Shown: positions 25,863 to 35,137 of the stretch, piece by piece
Position numbering within the stretch: position 1 is the stretch's first letter
Layout of the letters: each line of letters starts with the position of its first letter
Assembly: GCF_006716675.1 (NCBI RefSeq)
Contig: NZ_VFPM01000001.1
Location: 1,302,001-1,366,000, forward strand
DNA from: Humibacillus xanthopallidus
GTDB taxonomy: Bacteria > Actinomycetota > Actinomycetes > Actinomycetales > Dermatophilaceae
Reading direction: 5' to 3'
DNA length: 64,000 bases
The notes under the pieces: generated by a model
Databases searched by the model: none
What the model saw: only the letters and a program-made list of their open reading frames with translations
What the model was told of the DNA's origin: nothing
Translations under genes and position numbers: made by a program

Positions 25863-27350
25863 TCAGCGGGAGGTGCGGCGCGAGCCGGCCCGCGTGCCCG
25901 CAGAGAACGAGGCGGCGCTGCTACCCGAGCTCGTCGAGTAGACCGTCGCGCTGCCACCACCGGAGCGGCGCGGTGCGCCGGAGCCACCGCGACGCTGGCC
26001 CGACGTGCTGGCCGCCACGTCACCGCGGCCGGAGCCGCCGCGACGCTGACCGGACGTGCTGGCACCGGCGCCAGTCGCGGCGCCGGAGCGACCGCCACCC
26101 GACCGGCTGCCCGAGCCACCGCGTGCCCCGCCGGAGCGAGCGCCTGCGGGGGCCTCCTCGCGGACGAGCCCACCGGCATACGACCGCTCGCCGGGAGCGA
26201 GCTCCGTGAGGAGCGGGTGACCGAGCTGGACGCGCGTCGTCGTCGGCTTGATGCCGGCCTTGCGGGTCAGGTCGCGGACGTCGCGCATCTGCTCGTCGAG
26301 CATCATCGTGACGACGGTGCCGTCGTTGCCGGCGCGGGCGGTGCGGCCCGAACGGTGGAGGTAGGCCTTGTGCTCGACCGGCGGGTCGGCGTGGATGACG
26401 AGCGCGACGTCGTCGACGTGGATGCCGCGGGCAGCGATGTCGGTCGCGACGAGCGTCTGCGCGCGGCCCGAGTGGAAGTCGTCCATGTTGCGCGTGCGGG
26501 CACCCTGGCTGAGGTTGCCGTGCAGCTCGACGGCCGGAACTCCCGAGGCGTTGAGCTGCTTGGCGAGCTTCTTGGCCCGGTGCTTCGTGCGCGTGAAGAC
26601 GACGGTGCGTCCCGGCGCTGCGGTGAGGTCGAGCAGGACGGGAAGGTGCGAGCCGTTGTCGACGTGGAGCACGTGGTGCGCCATCGTCGAGACCGGAGAC
26701 TGCGCCGAGTCCGCCTCGTGCGTCATCGGGTTGGTGAGGAAGCGCTTGACGAGGACGTTGATCGCGCCGTCGAGCGTCGCGGAGAAGAGCATCCGCTGAC
26801 CGTTGGCTGGGGTCTTGTCCATGATGCGACGGACACCGGGGAGGAAGCCGAGGTCGGCCATGTGGTCGGCCTCGTCGAGGATCGTGATCTCGACGGCGTC
26901 GAGGATGACGTGACCCTGCTGCATGAGGTCCTCGAGCCGGCCGGGGCAGGCGACGATGACGTCGATGCCGGAGCGCAGTCCCGAGACCTGCGGGTTCTGG
27001 CCGACGCCGCCGAAGATGGTCTGCGAGTTGAGGCCGAGCGCCTTGGCGAGCGGCGCCATCGCGGTGTCGATCTGCGTCACGAGCTCGCGCGTCGGGGCGA
27101 GGATGAGCGCGCGGGGGCGGCGGGCCTGGCGGCGCTGCCCCGACTGCGACAGTCGGGTGAGCAGCGGAAGGAGGAAGGCGTAGGTCTTGCCCGAGCCGGT
27201 GCGACCACGGCCGAGCACGTCGCGGCCGGCGAGCGAGTCGGGCAGCGTCGCGGCCTGGATGGGGGTCGGGGCGGTGATGCCCTGCGCCTCGAGGATCGAG
27301 ACGAGAGCGGCGGGCACGCCGAGGGCGGAAAAGGTCGTGTCTGTGGACAC
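25863..27350 (-). CDS. DEAD-box RNA helicase with Arg/Gly/Ser-rich tail
   Basis: This 495-aa helicase has the Q motif region GVPAALVSILEAQG...TPIQ, Walker A RTGSGKT (50-56), PTRELVTQ, the DEAD box ILDEADHMADLGF, SAT, and C-terminal helicase motifs LVATDIAARGIHV and HRSGRTARAG. The tail after residue 390 is disordered and contains STSGQRRGGSG twice, a form that binds RNA in cold-adaptation helicases. The start is GTG at 27350 with GGGAG upstream. The family remodels structured RNA during ribosome assembly or mRNA decay. Confidence 0.92.
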   Translation of the reverse strand: MSTDTTFSALGVPAALVSILEAQGITAPTPIQAATLPDSLAGRDVLGRGRTGSGKTYAFLLPLLTRLSQSGQRRQARRPRALILAPTRELVTQIDTAMAPLAKALGLNSQTIFGGVGQNPQVSGLRSGIDVIVACPGRLEDLMQQGHVILDAVEITILDEADHMADLGFLPGVRRIMDKTPANGQRMLFSATLDGAINVLVKRFLTNPMTHEADSAQSPVSTMAHHVLHVDNGSHLPVLLDLTAAPGRTVVFTRTKHRAKKLAKQLNASGVPAVELHGNLSQGARTRNMDDFHSGRAQTLVATDIAARGIHVDDVALVIHADPPVEHKAYLHRSGRTARAGNDGTVVTMMLDEQMRDVRDLTRKAGIKPTTTRVQLGHPLLTELAPGERSYAGGLVREEAPAGARSGGARGGSGSRSGGGRSGAATGAGASTSGQRRGGSGRGDVAASTSGQRRGGSGAPRRSGGGSATVYSTSSGSSAASFSAGTRAGSRRTSR

Positions 27351-27758
27351 AGGTGGGTACTCCCAAAGCTGGATGAGGTCGTTCTGCCCGGCGCGAACTC
27401 GTTCGTCGGTGGACGTGGTCGCGGCGCAAGAGCGAATCGACGGGGCCGGCGCGACCGCAGTCGCGGTAGCAGTGCCAGGCCTAGAAGAAGCGACCCGAGG
27501 CAGAACTGGGCGGGCCGCTGTGACCAGCCTAGCCGAGCCGCACCCGACCGGACGAATCGGGTCGCCGCCTCGGGTCCCAGCCCGCCGGCATACCCGCTGT
27601 GGCGGGGAGGGGTGTCGGGGCGGCCTGTGGGTCCGCTAACGGTTCGGTCGCTTCCGTGGGCACCCCTGCCGAAAAGTGGCAGGATCGGCCCCACTCGGAC
27701 GGTGCACTGTCGCGCCACCACCTCTCGAACGACCTGTTCGCCCCGGAAGGACCTCAAC
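27351..27758. other. 408-nt divergent intergenic region
   Basis: This spacer separates the DEAD-box helicase and the amino-acid ABC transporter, which are transcribed away from each other. Both promoters must lie here, but I cannot place a clear -35/-10 pair for either. It contains one CGGCATACC copy near 27586 and no convincing gene or structured RNA. A long helicase leader is possible, as in other cold-shock helicases. Confidence 0.5.
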
Positions 27759-28667
27759 ATGCGTCGCATGTCCCTCATCGCCCTCACCGGTGTCGTCGCC
27801 GTCGGCCTCACGCTCTCCGCGTGCGGCTCGGACTCCATGTCGACCAACCCCGGCGCCGGAAGCACCCCCGCCGGCACCAGCGCCGCCGCAGGTGGCGGCG
27901 TCGACCAGGCTCTCGCAGCCAAGGTCCCCGCCAAGCTCAAGTCGGCAGGCAAGATCGTCGTCGGCACCGACCCGACCTACGCCCCCAACGAGTTCCTCGA
28001 CGCCGACGGCAAGACGGTCATCGGCTTCGACGTCGACGTCTTCAACGCCGTGGCCGCCAAGCTCGGCCTCAAGACGGAGTACGTGCCGGCGGGCTTCGAC
28101 ACGATCATCCTCGGCGTCACGGGCGGAAAGTACGACATCGGCGTCTCGAGCTTCACCATCAACCCTGAGCGCAAGAAGCAGGTCAACATGGTGAGCTACT
28201 ACAGCGCCGGCACCCAGTGGGTCGTCGCCAAGGGCAACCCCGAGAAGGTCAACATCGACGACGCCTGCGGCAAGGCCGTCGGGGTCCAGAAGGGCACCGT
28301 CCAGGTCGACGACCTCGCGGCACGCAGCAAGAAGTGCACGGACGCCGGCAAGCCGGCCATCAACCCCATCGTCCAGCAGGGCCAGAACCAGGTGACCGCC
28401 GACCTCGTGAGCGGCAAGACGGTCGCCATGCTCGCCGACTCGCCGGTCGGGCTGTATGCCGTCAAGCAGACGGGCCAGCTCGAGGCGCTCGGCAGCATCT
28501 ACGACTCGGCGCCCTACGGCTACGTCGTGCCCAAGGACCAGATGGACTTCGCCAACCTCCTCGTCGAGGCGCTCAACGCGGCCAAGGCTGACGGCAGCTA
28601 CATGGCAGCCTTGCAGAAGTACGCCGTCGAGGCCGGAGCGATCGACAACTTCGCCGTCAACCCGTGA
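27759..28667 (+). CDS. Polar amino-acid ABC transporter, substrate-binding lipoprotein
   Basis: This 302-aa protein has a lipoprotein signal with lipobox LSAC (Cys21), a Ser/Thr/Ala-rich spacer, then the bacterial extracellular solute-binding family 3 domain ([52 protein letters not shown]). Two internal cysteines may form a disulfide. It delivers an amino acid, probably polar, to the permease encoded next. GGAAGGA precedes the ATG at 27759, and the stop overlaps the permease start as GTGA. Confidence 0.92.
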   Translation: MRRMSLIALTGVVAVGLTLSACGSDSMSTNPGAGSTPAGTSAAAGGGVDQALAAKVPAKLKSAGKIVVGTDPTYAPNEFLDADGKTVIGFDVDVFNAVAAKLGLKTEYVPAGFDTIILGVTGGKYDIGVSSFTINPERKKQVNMVSYYSAGTQWVVAKGNPEKVNIDDACGKAVGVQKGTVQVDDLAARSKKCTDAGKPAINPIVQQGQNQVTADLVSGKTVAMLADSPVGLYAVKQTGQLEALGSIYDSAPYGYVVPKDQMDFANLLVEALNAAKADGSYMAALQKYAVEAGAIDNFAVNP

Positions 28668-29611
28668 CGACTCCGAGCACGGACGACCGGCCGGGCCTCA
28701 TCGACGCCCGGCCGGTCCCCCACCCCGGCCGGTGGGTGGCGCTCGCCATCATCGTGATCCTCATCGCGATGATGATCAGCTCGTTCATCACGAACCCTCG
28801 CTGGGACTTCTCCAAGGCGTTCGAGATCATGGTCCAGACGCCGGTGCTCGAGGGCCTCGTCAAGGGCACCATCGTCGGCACGATCGGCGCCATGGTCATC
28901 GGCATCATCGGCGGCGTCATCATCGCGATCCTGCGGCTGTCGACGAACCCCGTCCTGCGAGGCGTCTCCTTCGTCTACACGTGGTTCTTCCGCGGCATCC
29001 CGCGCCTCGTGCTGCTGGCCATGATCGGAAGCGGCATCGGCTTCCTCTACAGCAAGGTCGACTTCGGCGTGCCGTTCGGCCAGCAGTTCGCGTCCTGGCT
29101 CGGGCTGTCGCAGGACTTCACGTTCTTCACGCTCAACGTCAACCAGTTCTCGAGCACGCTGCTGGCCGGCATCGTCGGCCTCGGCCTCTCGGAGGCGGCC
29201 TACATGGCCGAGATCGCCCGCGCCGGCATCCTGTCGGTCGACAAGGGGCAGGCGGAGGCGGCCGCCGCGCTCGGCATGAGCCGTGGCAGGGCGATGCGGC
29301 GCATCGTCTTGCCACAGGCGATGCGGGTCATCGTGCCGCCGACCGGCAACGAGGCCATCGCGATGGTCAAGGACACCTCGCTGCTCTCGGCCATCCCGAT
29401 CATCACCGAGCTCTTCTACCAGACGAGCGCAATCGGCAACCGGACGCTGCTCATCATGCCGGCCTTCGTGGCGGCGACGGTCTGGTACCTCCTCATCGGC
29501 TCGGTCATGATGGTCGGCCAGTACTTCCTCGAGAAGCGCTTCGGTCGCGGGTTCGGCACCAAGCCCACCAACAAGAGGTTCGCCCGGCCGGCCGGGGCGG
29601 GAGGAGCGTGA
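28664..29611 (+). CDS. Polar amino-acid ABC transporter, permease (HisM/GlnP family)
   Basis: The 315-aa permease starts at GTG 28664 overlapping the binding-protein stop. It has an N-terminal anchor helix ([18 protein letters not shown]), the permease core [30 protein letters not shown], and the EAA motif in [27 protein letters not shown] (in full at about 29200-29280). A single permease gene suggests a homodimer. The stop overlaps the ATPase start as TGATG. Confidence 0.92.
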   Translation: MTTPSTDDRPGLIDARPVPHPGRWVALAIIVILIAMMISSFITNPRWDFSKAFEIMVQTPVLEGLVKGTIVGTIGAMVIGIIGGVIIAILRLSTNPVLRGVSFVYTWFFRGIPRLVLLAMIGSGIGFLYSKVDFGVPFGQQFASWLGLSQDFTFFTLNVNQFSSTLLAGIVGLGLSEAAYMAEIARAGILSVDKGQAEAAAALGMSRGRAMRRIVLPQAMRVIVPPTGNEAIAMVKDTSLLSAIPIITELFYQTSAIGNRTLLIMPAFVAATVWYLLIGSVMMVGQYFLEKRFGRGFGTKPTNKRFARPAGAGGA

Positions 29612-30468
29612 TGACGGTGAGCGACAGCACGCGCACGGGTGACGACCAGCCCCTGGTCCGGGCCCTCAACGTGATGAAGAGCTTCCACGGCAACGAGGTC
29701 CTCAAGGGCATCGACCTCGACGTGCAGCGCGGTCAGGTCGTCTGCCTGCTCGGACCGTCGGGGTCGGGCAAGACGACCTTCCTGCGGTGCATCAACCAGC
29801 TCGAGAGCATCGACGGCGGCCGCATCTGGGTCGACGGCGACCTCGTGGGCTTCCGCGACGACGGGGGCCAGCTGCACCACCTGAGCGACAAGCAGGTGGC
29901 TGCGCAGCGCCGCGAGATCGGCATGGTGTTCCAGCGCTTCAACCTCTTCCCGCACATGACGGCCCTCGAGAACATCTGCGAGGCGCCGATCCAGGTCAGG
30001 GGCACGGACAAGAAGCAGGCACGCGAGCGCGCGCTCGACCTGCTGCGGCAGGTGGGCCTGGGCGACAAGCCGGCGGCCTATCCGGCCCAGCTCTCAGGCG
30101 GCCAGCAGCAGCGCGTCGCCATCGCCCGGGCCCTCGCCATGGACCCGAAGCTCATGCTCTTCGACGAGCCGACCTCGGCACTCGACCCCGAGCTCGTGGG
30201 CGACGTGCTCAAGGTCATGCGTGACCTGGCCGACCAGGGCATGACGATGATCGTCGTCACGCACGAGATGGGCTTCGCCCGCGACGTCGCCGACCACGTC
30301 GTCTTCATGGACGGCGGAGTCGTCGTCGAGCAGGGCAGCCCGGCCGACGTCATCAACAACCCGCAGCACGAGCGCACGAGGTCCTTCCTCAAGCGGATGC
30401 GCACCGAGGACGAAGAGGCTGCGGCCGACGCCGCCGCCGCGGACGCGGCGGCCGACGCGGAGGCGTGA
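29611..30468 (+). CDS. Polar amino-acid ABC transporter, ATP-binding protein (GlnQ family)
   Basis: The 285-aa ATPase has Walker [10 protein letters not shown] (48-56), Q-loop [12 protein letters not shown], signature [15 protein letters not shown], Walker [15 protein letters not shown] and switch His in VTHEMGFA. It powers import by the permease above. The ATG at 29611 follows GGGAGGAG and overlaps the permease stop. The last 25 residues are an Ala/Asp/Glu-rich tail not needed for the fold. A hairpin terminator follows at 30520. Confidence 0.93.
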   Translation: MTVSDSTRTGDDQPLVRALNVMKSFHGNEVLKGIDLDVQRGQVVCLLGPSGSGKTTFLRCINQLESIDGGRIWVDGDLVGFRDDGGQLHHLSDKQVAAQRREIGMVFQRFNLFPHMTALENICEAPIQVRGTDKKQARERALDLLRQVGLGDKPAAYPAQLSGGQQQRVAIARALAMDPKLMLFDEPTSALDPELVGDVLKVMRDLADQGMTMIVVTHEMGFARDVADHVVFMDGGVVVEQGSPADVINNPQHERTRSFLKRMRTEDEEAAADAAAADAAADAEA

Positions 30469-30519
30469 AGCAGCGCCCGAGTCACCCCGCCCCGGGTCTG
30501 AGAGCAGTTCCCGGGTTCG

Positions 30520-30558
30520 CCGAGAGGCCACCTCGTGCCACACGAGGTGGCCTCTCGG
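30520..30558. terminator. 18-bp perfect hairpin terminator
   Basis: CCGAGAGGCCACCTCGTG (30520-30537) pairs perfectly with CACGAGGTGGCCTCTCGG (30541-30558) around a 3-nt loop. It lies 52 nt after the ABC transporter operon and before paaK. Confidence 0.85.
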
Positions 30559-30649
30559 CCGTGGACGGGTCGCCGCGCGGCCCAGCCGGGAGGACACCTG
30601 CCGCACGGCCGCGCACTGCGGGCCCACGACTGTGGGCAGAATGGGCGCC

Positions 30650-31966
30650 ATGACGACGGAGTCAGCCAGCACCGCCCACCTGCCCGACCACGAGATCCCG
30701 ACGATGTCGGTGGAGGAGCTGAGGGGCACCCAGCTCGCGCGGCTCCAGGAGACGGTGCGGACGGCATACGCCAACGTGCCGCACTATCGAGCAGCGTTCG
30801 AGGCCAAGGGTTTCCACCCCGACGACCTGCGCTCGCTCGATGACGTGAGCCGTATGCCGTTCACGACCAAGGCGGACCTGCGGGCCAACTACCCCTTCGG
30901 GATGTTCGCCGTGCCGCGCGAGCGAGTCGTGCGCGTGCACGCGAGCTCGGGGACCACCGGACGCCCCACCGTCGTGGGCTACACGAAGCGCGACATCGAC
31001 ACGTGGGCCGACCTCATGGCCCGCTCGATCCGCCTCGCCGGCGGCCACCGCGGCGACGTCATCCACGTCGCCTACGGCTACGGCCTCTTCACCGGCGGGC
31101 TCGGCGCGCACTACGGCGTCGAGCGGCTCGGGGCGACCGTCGTGCCGGTCAGCGGCGGCATGACCGAGCGACAGGTGCAGCTGATCCGCGACTTCGAGCC
31201 CCGGGTCATCATGGTGACGCCCTCCTACTTCCTCAGCCTCCTCGACGAGATGGTCCGGGAGGGCATCGACCCGAGCGAGACGAGCCTGCAGGTCGGCATC
31301 TTCGGCGCCGAGCCCTGGACCGAGTCGATGCGCCAGGAGATCGAGCGACGCACGGGCATGGACGCCGTCGACATCTACGGCCTGTCGGAGGTCATGGGTC
31401 CCGGTGTCGCGCAGGAGGCGGCGACGACGAAGGACGGCCTGCACATCTGGGAGGACCACTTCTATCCCGAGATCATCGACCCGGTCACCGAGGAGGTGCT
31501 GCCCGACGGCGAGGCCGGCGAGCTCGTCTTCACGTCGTTGACCAAGGAGGCGATGCCCGTGATCCGTTATCGCACCAGGGATCTCACGCGCCTGCTCCCG
31601 GGCACCGCCGTGCCGTCGATGCGCCGGATGGAGAAGATCACCGGCCGCACGGACGACATGATGATCATCCGCGGGGTCAACGTCTTCCCCACCCAGATCG
31701 AGGAGCACGTGCTCGCGGAGCCGCGACTCTCGCCCTACTTCCAGTGCGTCCTCACCCAGCCGGGCCGGATGGTCCAGCTCACCGTGCTCGTCGAGCCGCT
31801 CGAGCGCCTCGAGGCGGGTGCCGGCGACGAGATCGCGCGCACGCTGGAGCACGCCATCAAGACGCACATCGGCACGACCTGTCGGGTGGAGGTGCGCGCG
31901 CCCGGGTCCATCGAGCGTTCGATCGGCAAGGCCCGCCGCATCGTCGACGAGCGGCCGAAGTCCTGA
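30650..31966 (+). CDS. paaK: Phenylacetate-CoA ligase
   Basis: This 438-aa adenylate-forming ligase has the P-loop-like SSGTTGRPTVVGY, YGLFTGGLGAHYG, YGLSEVMGPGVAQE and the C-terminal hinge YRTRDLT with IERSIGKARRI near the end. It activates phenylacetate (or a related aryl acetate) to its CoA ester, the first step of the paa route. I chose ATG 30650, 7 nt after a CAGAAT box; an in-frame ATG lies three codons upstream. It stands alone here, 5.5 kb from paaN-paaH-paaI. Confidence 0.9.
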   Translation: MTTESASTAHLPDHEIPTMSVEELRGTQLARLQETVRTAYANVPHYRAAFEAKGFHPDDLRSLDDVSRMPFTTKADLRANYPFGMFAVPRERVVRVHASSGTTGRPTVVGYTKRDIDTWADLMARSIRLAGGHRGDVIHVAYGYGLFTGGLGAHYGVERLGATVVPVSGGMTERQVQLIRDFEPRVIMVTPSYFLSLLDEMVREGIDPSETSLQVGIFGAEPWTESMRQEIERRTGMDAVDIYGLSEVMGPGVAQEAATTKDGLHIWEDHFYPEIIDPVTEEVLPDGEAGELVFTSLTKEAMPVIRYRTRDLTRLLPGTAVPSMRRMEKITGRTDDMMIIRGVNVFPTQIEEHVLAEPRLSPYFQCVLTQPGRMVQLTVLVEPLERLEAGAGDEIARTLEHAIKTHIGTTCRVEVRAPGSIERSIGKARRIVDERPKS

Positions 31967-32003
31967 GAGGGCGCCGTTCGGACCGCATCCGAAGGGGCGA
32001 CAC
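31967..32003. terminator. Imperfect hairpin between paaK and the convergent secreted-protein gene
   Basis: GCGCCGTTCGGA and TCCGAAGGGGCGA form an imperfect stem with a short loop in the 37-nt gap between convergent genes. It could act in both directions; the pairing has a bulge, so confidence is modest. Confidence 0.4.
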
Positions 32004-34097
32004 TCAGGTGGCCTGGGCGCCGACCTCCCAGATCGAGTAGCCGAACGGCGTGGCGCGCTGCACGCCGACGACCCGGATGTAGCGAGCCGAGGTCGGGGTG
32101 AAGACGGCGACATCGAGACCGCCGTCGCCGTCGGTCACCGACGAGACGGTGCGCCAGCTCGACCCGTCCGTCGAGACCTCGACGCGATAGGCCTTGGCGT
32201 GCGCCGCCTCCCACGAGAGGGCGACGCGGCCGACCTGACGCACCGAGCCGAGGTCCACGCGCCACCACTGGTTGTCGCTCCAGGCGCTCGCCCAGCGCGT
32301 GTCACCGCGACCGTCCGTGGCCCGTGAGGCTCGGTAGTCGGTGAAGAGGTCCCACTGGTAGGTGCTCGCCGTCGCCGGGCGACCGGTCACGAGGTTGGGG
32401 GCCGGCGACCACGTCTGGGCGGCCTGCGCCGTGCGCAGGTAGGACTCGGCTCCGCGGGCGAGCTCGTCGACGACCTGCTGGCCGCCGATCCGGCGCATGT
32501 CCTCGACCCAGTCGGGGATGAGGCCGTAGTGCGGCACGCCGTCAGCGTTGTAGTCCCACGTGCGCAGGCCGGTGACCTGCCGGTCGGCGCTGCTGCCGCC
32601 GAGCGTCGTGAAGGGGTAGCCGACCGACGATCCGGTCCGGGGGGCCGGGGTGCCGCCGAAGCCGTTCATGTCCATGCCGAAGCCGTAGCCCACGCCGTAG
32701 CGGGCGCGCAGCGCCTCGTCGGTCTGCATCGTGTCGACGAACTCGTCGGCGTCGTGGCCGTACTGCGTGACGAAGCCACCGAGCCGGTAGAGCCGCTCGG
32801 TCAGGTGGGTGTCCATCCACGAGTGGCTCGACACGACGCCGGGGTAGTTCGCGGTCTCGAGGATGTCGATCGTCCGGGCGGCCGCCTTGGCGCTCATGTG
32901 GTCGACCTCGACGACCATGCCGCGGCGCATCATGCCGGTCAGGGCGTACTCGCCGAGGGGGGAGAGACCCCGCGGGTTGCAGTGCGGGCCGGGCGGATAC
33001 ACCGGCAGCTGCACCCCGGGCGGGATGAGCCCCGAGAGGACCGACGGAAGCACGACGGGAGCCACCGTGTGGTCCTGCAGCGGCGTGCGGCACGGCTCGA
33101 TCTGCCACCACTGCCCCGTGTTGAGGAAGTTGCCGACGTTGACGATCGCGCCCTGGGTGCCCTCGTCGAAGCGCACCCCGCAGAGCGCGTTGTCGAACTT
33201 GTGGCAGAGGAACATCGAGCGGACCCCGAGCGCGTGGAGCTCGGTCAGCCCGGCGTCGATCTCGGCCGTCGTGCAGCCGGGGATGCCGAGGGTGAGCTTG
33301 CACCCGAAGGGGTTGCTCACCTCGACGCCCAGGACGACGGCGAGCTTGCCCTGCTCGATCGCGGCACGCGCCTGGTCAGCCGAGTAGGCGATGCGGAACC
33401 AGCCACGACCCGGTCCGCCGTACTGTGCGTCGACGAAGGCCTCGAGCTTCTTCGTCTCGGCGATCTGTCGACGCACGGTGTCCATGTCGTCGCACGAGTA
33501 GCGGTTGACCTGCGTCGGCAGGCTGCACAGGACGTTGTTGTTGACGGCGTCGGCGACCATGACCCGCAGGCCGCCCCGCCAGGCCCGCTCGATCCACTTG
33601 TAGTACATCTGCTGGTGCGTCAGCGAGCTCCACTTCGGCCAGTCCTTGAAGGTGGGCCAGCCGACAGGGTCGTGCGGGTCGAGCGGGCCGCCGCCCTCCT
33701 TGTTCGTGAGGTTCTCGAGCAGGGCGAGCTGACCTGTCGGGTAGTGGTAGTCGCAGTCGCGGAGGGCGTCGGCAATTCCGTTGGTGCTGAAGGTCGCTCC
33801 ACAGACGATGTTGCCGCCGAAGCCGACGTCGGACATGAGGTGGGTGTGCGCGTCGACGTAGCCGCGCACCGAACCGCCAACGGTCGTGCCAGTGAAGGGC
33901 GTTCCGGTGATGTCGACCTCGGAGTCCGGGCTCTGCGGGCTGACCGGGGTGAAAGGATCTTCCGCCGCGGAGGCGGGACCAAGCGCGGTCGTGGCGATGA
34001 CGGCTGCCGCCACTGCGACGACCAGGGTCCGCGCGAGCCTGCCGACGAGTCGGCGGGCGCTGCCGCGACCGGTGGATACGAACTGACGCTTCGGCAT
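32004..34097 (-). CDS. Secreted M19/amidohydrolase-like protein with C-terminal F5/8 (discoidin) domain
   Basis: The 697-aa protein has a twin-Arg-containing signal sequence ending at LGPASAAED, then a metal-dependent hydrolase-like region with YVDAHTHL near residue 78 and VEVDHMSAKAA followed by SSHSW, resembling membrane dipeptidase (M19) or amidohydrolase sites. The last 150 residues are a discoidin/CBM32 domain with YRASRATDGRGDTRWAS and WWRVDLGSVRQVGRV. It probably acts outside the cell on a bound polymer or peptide. The start ATG has GGGGGAGG 5 nt upstream. Several cysteines suggest disulfides. The substrate is unknown. Confidence 0.8.
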   Translation of the reverse strand: MPKRQFVSTGRGSARRLVGRLARTLVVAVAAAVIATTALGPASAAEDPFTPVSPQSPDSEVDITGTPFTGTTVGGSVRGYVDAHTHLMSDVGFGGNIVCGATFSTNGIADALRDCDYHYPTGQLALLENLTNKEGGGPLDPHDPVGWPTFKDWPKWSSLTHQQMYYKWIERAWRGGLRVMVADAVNNNVLCSLPTQVNRYSCDDMDTVRRQIAETKKLEAFVDAQYGGPGRGWFRIAYSADQARAAIEQGKLAVVLGVEVSNPFGCKLTLGIPGCTTAEIDAGLTELHALGVRSMFLCHKFDNALCGVRFDEGTQGAIVNVGNFLNTGQWWQIEPCRTPLQDHTVAPVVLPSVLSGLIPPGVQLPVYPPGPHCNPRGLSPLGEYALTGMMRRGMVVEVDHMSAKAAARTIDILETANYPGVVSSHSWMDTHLTERLYRLGGFVTQYGHDADEFVDTMQTDEALRARYGVGYGFGMDMNGFGGTPAPRTGSSVGYPFTTLGGSSADRQVTGLRTWDYNADGVPHYGLIPDWVEDMRRIGGQQVVDELARGAESYLRTAQAAQTWSPAPNLVTGRPATASTYQWDLFTDYRASRATDGRGDTRWASAWSDNQWWRVDLGSVRQVGRVALSWEAAHAKAYRVEVSTDGSSWRTVSSVTDGDGGLDVAVFTPTSARYIRVVGVQRATPFGYSIWEVGAQAT

Positions 34098-34190
34098 CGA
34101 AGCCTCCCCCGAGGAGTGCGTGTCCTGATCCCAGCGACGGTACTCCGGCAAAAGCCCCACAGCAGGCGATCGGACGAAACCGCCACAGAG

Positions 34191-34203
34191 GTATGCCGTC
34201 CGG
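34191..34203 (+). repeat. GTATGCCGTCCGG intergenic copy
   Basis: An exact copy of the dispersed 13-mer lies upstream of the secreted-protein gene (minus) and the small gene at 34307 (plus), in a 209-nt divergent spacer. Confidence 0.8.
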
Positions 34204-34306
34204 TCGCCCCGGTATCACCGCCCACGGCTGCCGCTCTGACCTGTGAGCACGAGCGCGGCCCACCCGCCCGTGAGCACCTCACGACAGCACAGAAGGAGCG
34301 AAGGAC

Positions 34307-34537
34307 ATGAGCAGGATTCCCCCTCAGGGCGCACGCATGGTCGGCGCCTGGCCCAGTTCTCCTGCGCCACAGACCCGCTCGACCCGCAACGCTCGCGCCG
34401 ACCGCTCGCCGCGTGCTGAGGGCGTTCCGCGCAGCACCTGGTTCGCACGCCTCCTCCACCCGCTGCACCGTCCCGTGCCCGCCCGACTCATCGAGACCGC
34501 CGGCCCGACCACGCAGCAGCCCGCGCGTCACGCCTGA
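34307..34537 (+). CDS. Small basic protein of unknown function (76 aa)
   Basis: The ATG at 34307 is preceded by AGAAGGAGCGAAGGAC, a strong ribosome-binding site, which is the main reason to accept this gene. The product is Arg- and Pro-rich with no membrane helix and contains STWFARLLHPLHRP. It is flanked by the divergent secreted hydrolase and the convergent GntR gene. I recognise no family; a spurious frame remains possible. Confidence 0.5.
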   Translation: MSRIPPQGARMVGAWPSSPAPQTRSTRNARADRSPRAEGVPRSTWFARLLHPLHRPVPARLIETAGPTTQQPARHA

Positions 34538-34599
34538 GCCCGCCGGGCGGCATACCCCGCCGGGCGCCATACCTCATCGGCGGCGAAACGCGCTGGGGC

Positions 34600-34989
34600 T
34601 CAGCGGTTTTGGTCGGACTGCTCCCGGAGTGCAGCACGCACGATCTCGATGGCGCGCGTGTCGCTGAGGCCGGCCCCGTGCGCCGCCGCCGCGAACTTGC
34701 CCGCGAGGGATACCAGCACCACCTCGGCCGTGTGCTGGCCGGTCGCCACCCTGGTGCCGGCACGGCTGTGCGCCTCGACGAGCCCACCGGCCTCGAGCGC
34801 CTTGTACGCCCGCGCCACCGTGTTGCTGGCGAGGCCGAGGTCGGCCGCAAGGGCGCGCACCGTAGGCAGCTGGTCACCCGGCAGCAGGCCCCCGGTGACG
34901 ATGAGATCGGCGATCTGGGAGCGCACCTGCTCGAAGGGCGGTACGTGACCGTCCGGGTCGACGGAGATGCCCGCCGTGACGTCACCCAT
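34600..34989 (-). CDS. GntR-family regulator, YtrA type
   Basis: This 129-aa protein has an N-terminal winged helix (PPFEQVRSQIADLI, LPTVRALAADLGLASNTVARAYKALE) and a short C-terminal helical dimerisation part, the YtrA arrangement. YtrA regulators usually control membrane transport operons and bind near their own promoter. GAGGAG precedes the ATG by 4 nt. It is divergent from cydABDC, and an inverted repeat ACTAC-GACAT-GTAGT lies at the cydA promoter, so control of the oxidase operon is a reasonable inference. Confidence 0.9.
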   Translation of the reverse strand: MGDVTAGISVDPDGHVPPFEQVRSQIADLIVTGGLLPGDQLPTVRALAADLGLASNTVARAYKALEAGGLVEAHSRAGTRVATGQHTAEVVLVSLAGKFAAAAHGAGLSDTRAIEIVRAALREQSDQNR

Positions 34990-35063
34990 CGCGCTCCTCT
35001 GCTTGTGGCTGCGTCACCGGACACTAGGGCTCGGCGGAGCGTGACACAACTCTCTACAGGTGG

Positions 35064-35110
35064 TGACTTCTCTCGGAAACGAGCGGCTAGCATCTACTAC
35101 GACATGTAGT
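35064..35110 (+). promoter_or_regulatory. Putative cydA promoter with GntR-type operator
   Basis: TGACTT (35064-35069) and TAGCAT (35088-35093), separated by 18 nt, form a possible sigma-A promoter. The inverted repeat ACTAC-GACAT-GTAGT (35096-35110) covers the expected start of transcription and lies 27 nt before the cydA start codon. Its place suits repression by the divergent GntR protein or another redox regulator. Confidence 0.45.
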
Positions 35111-35137
35111 TTCGCGCCGCCCTCACGGGAGCTCACC

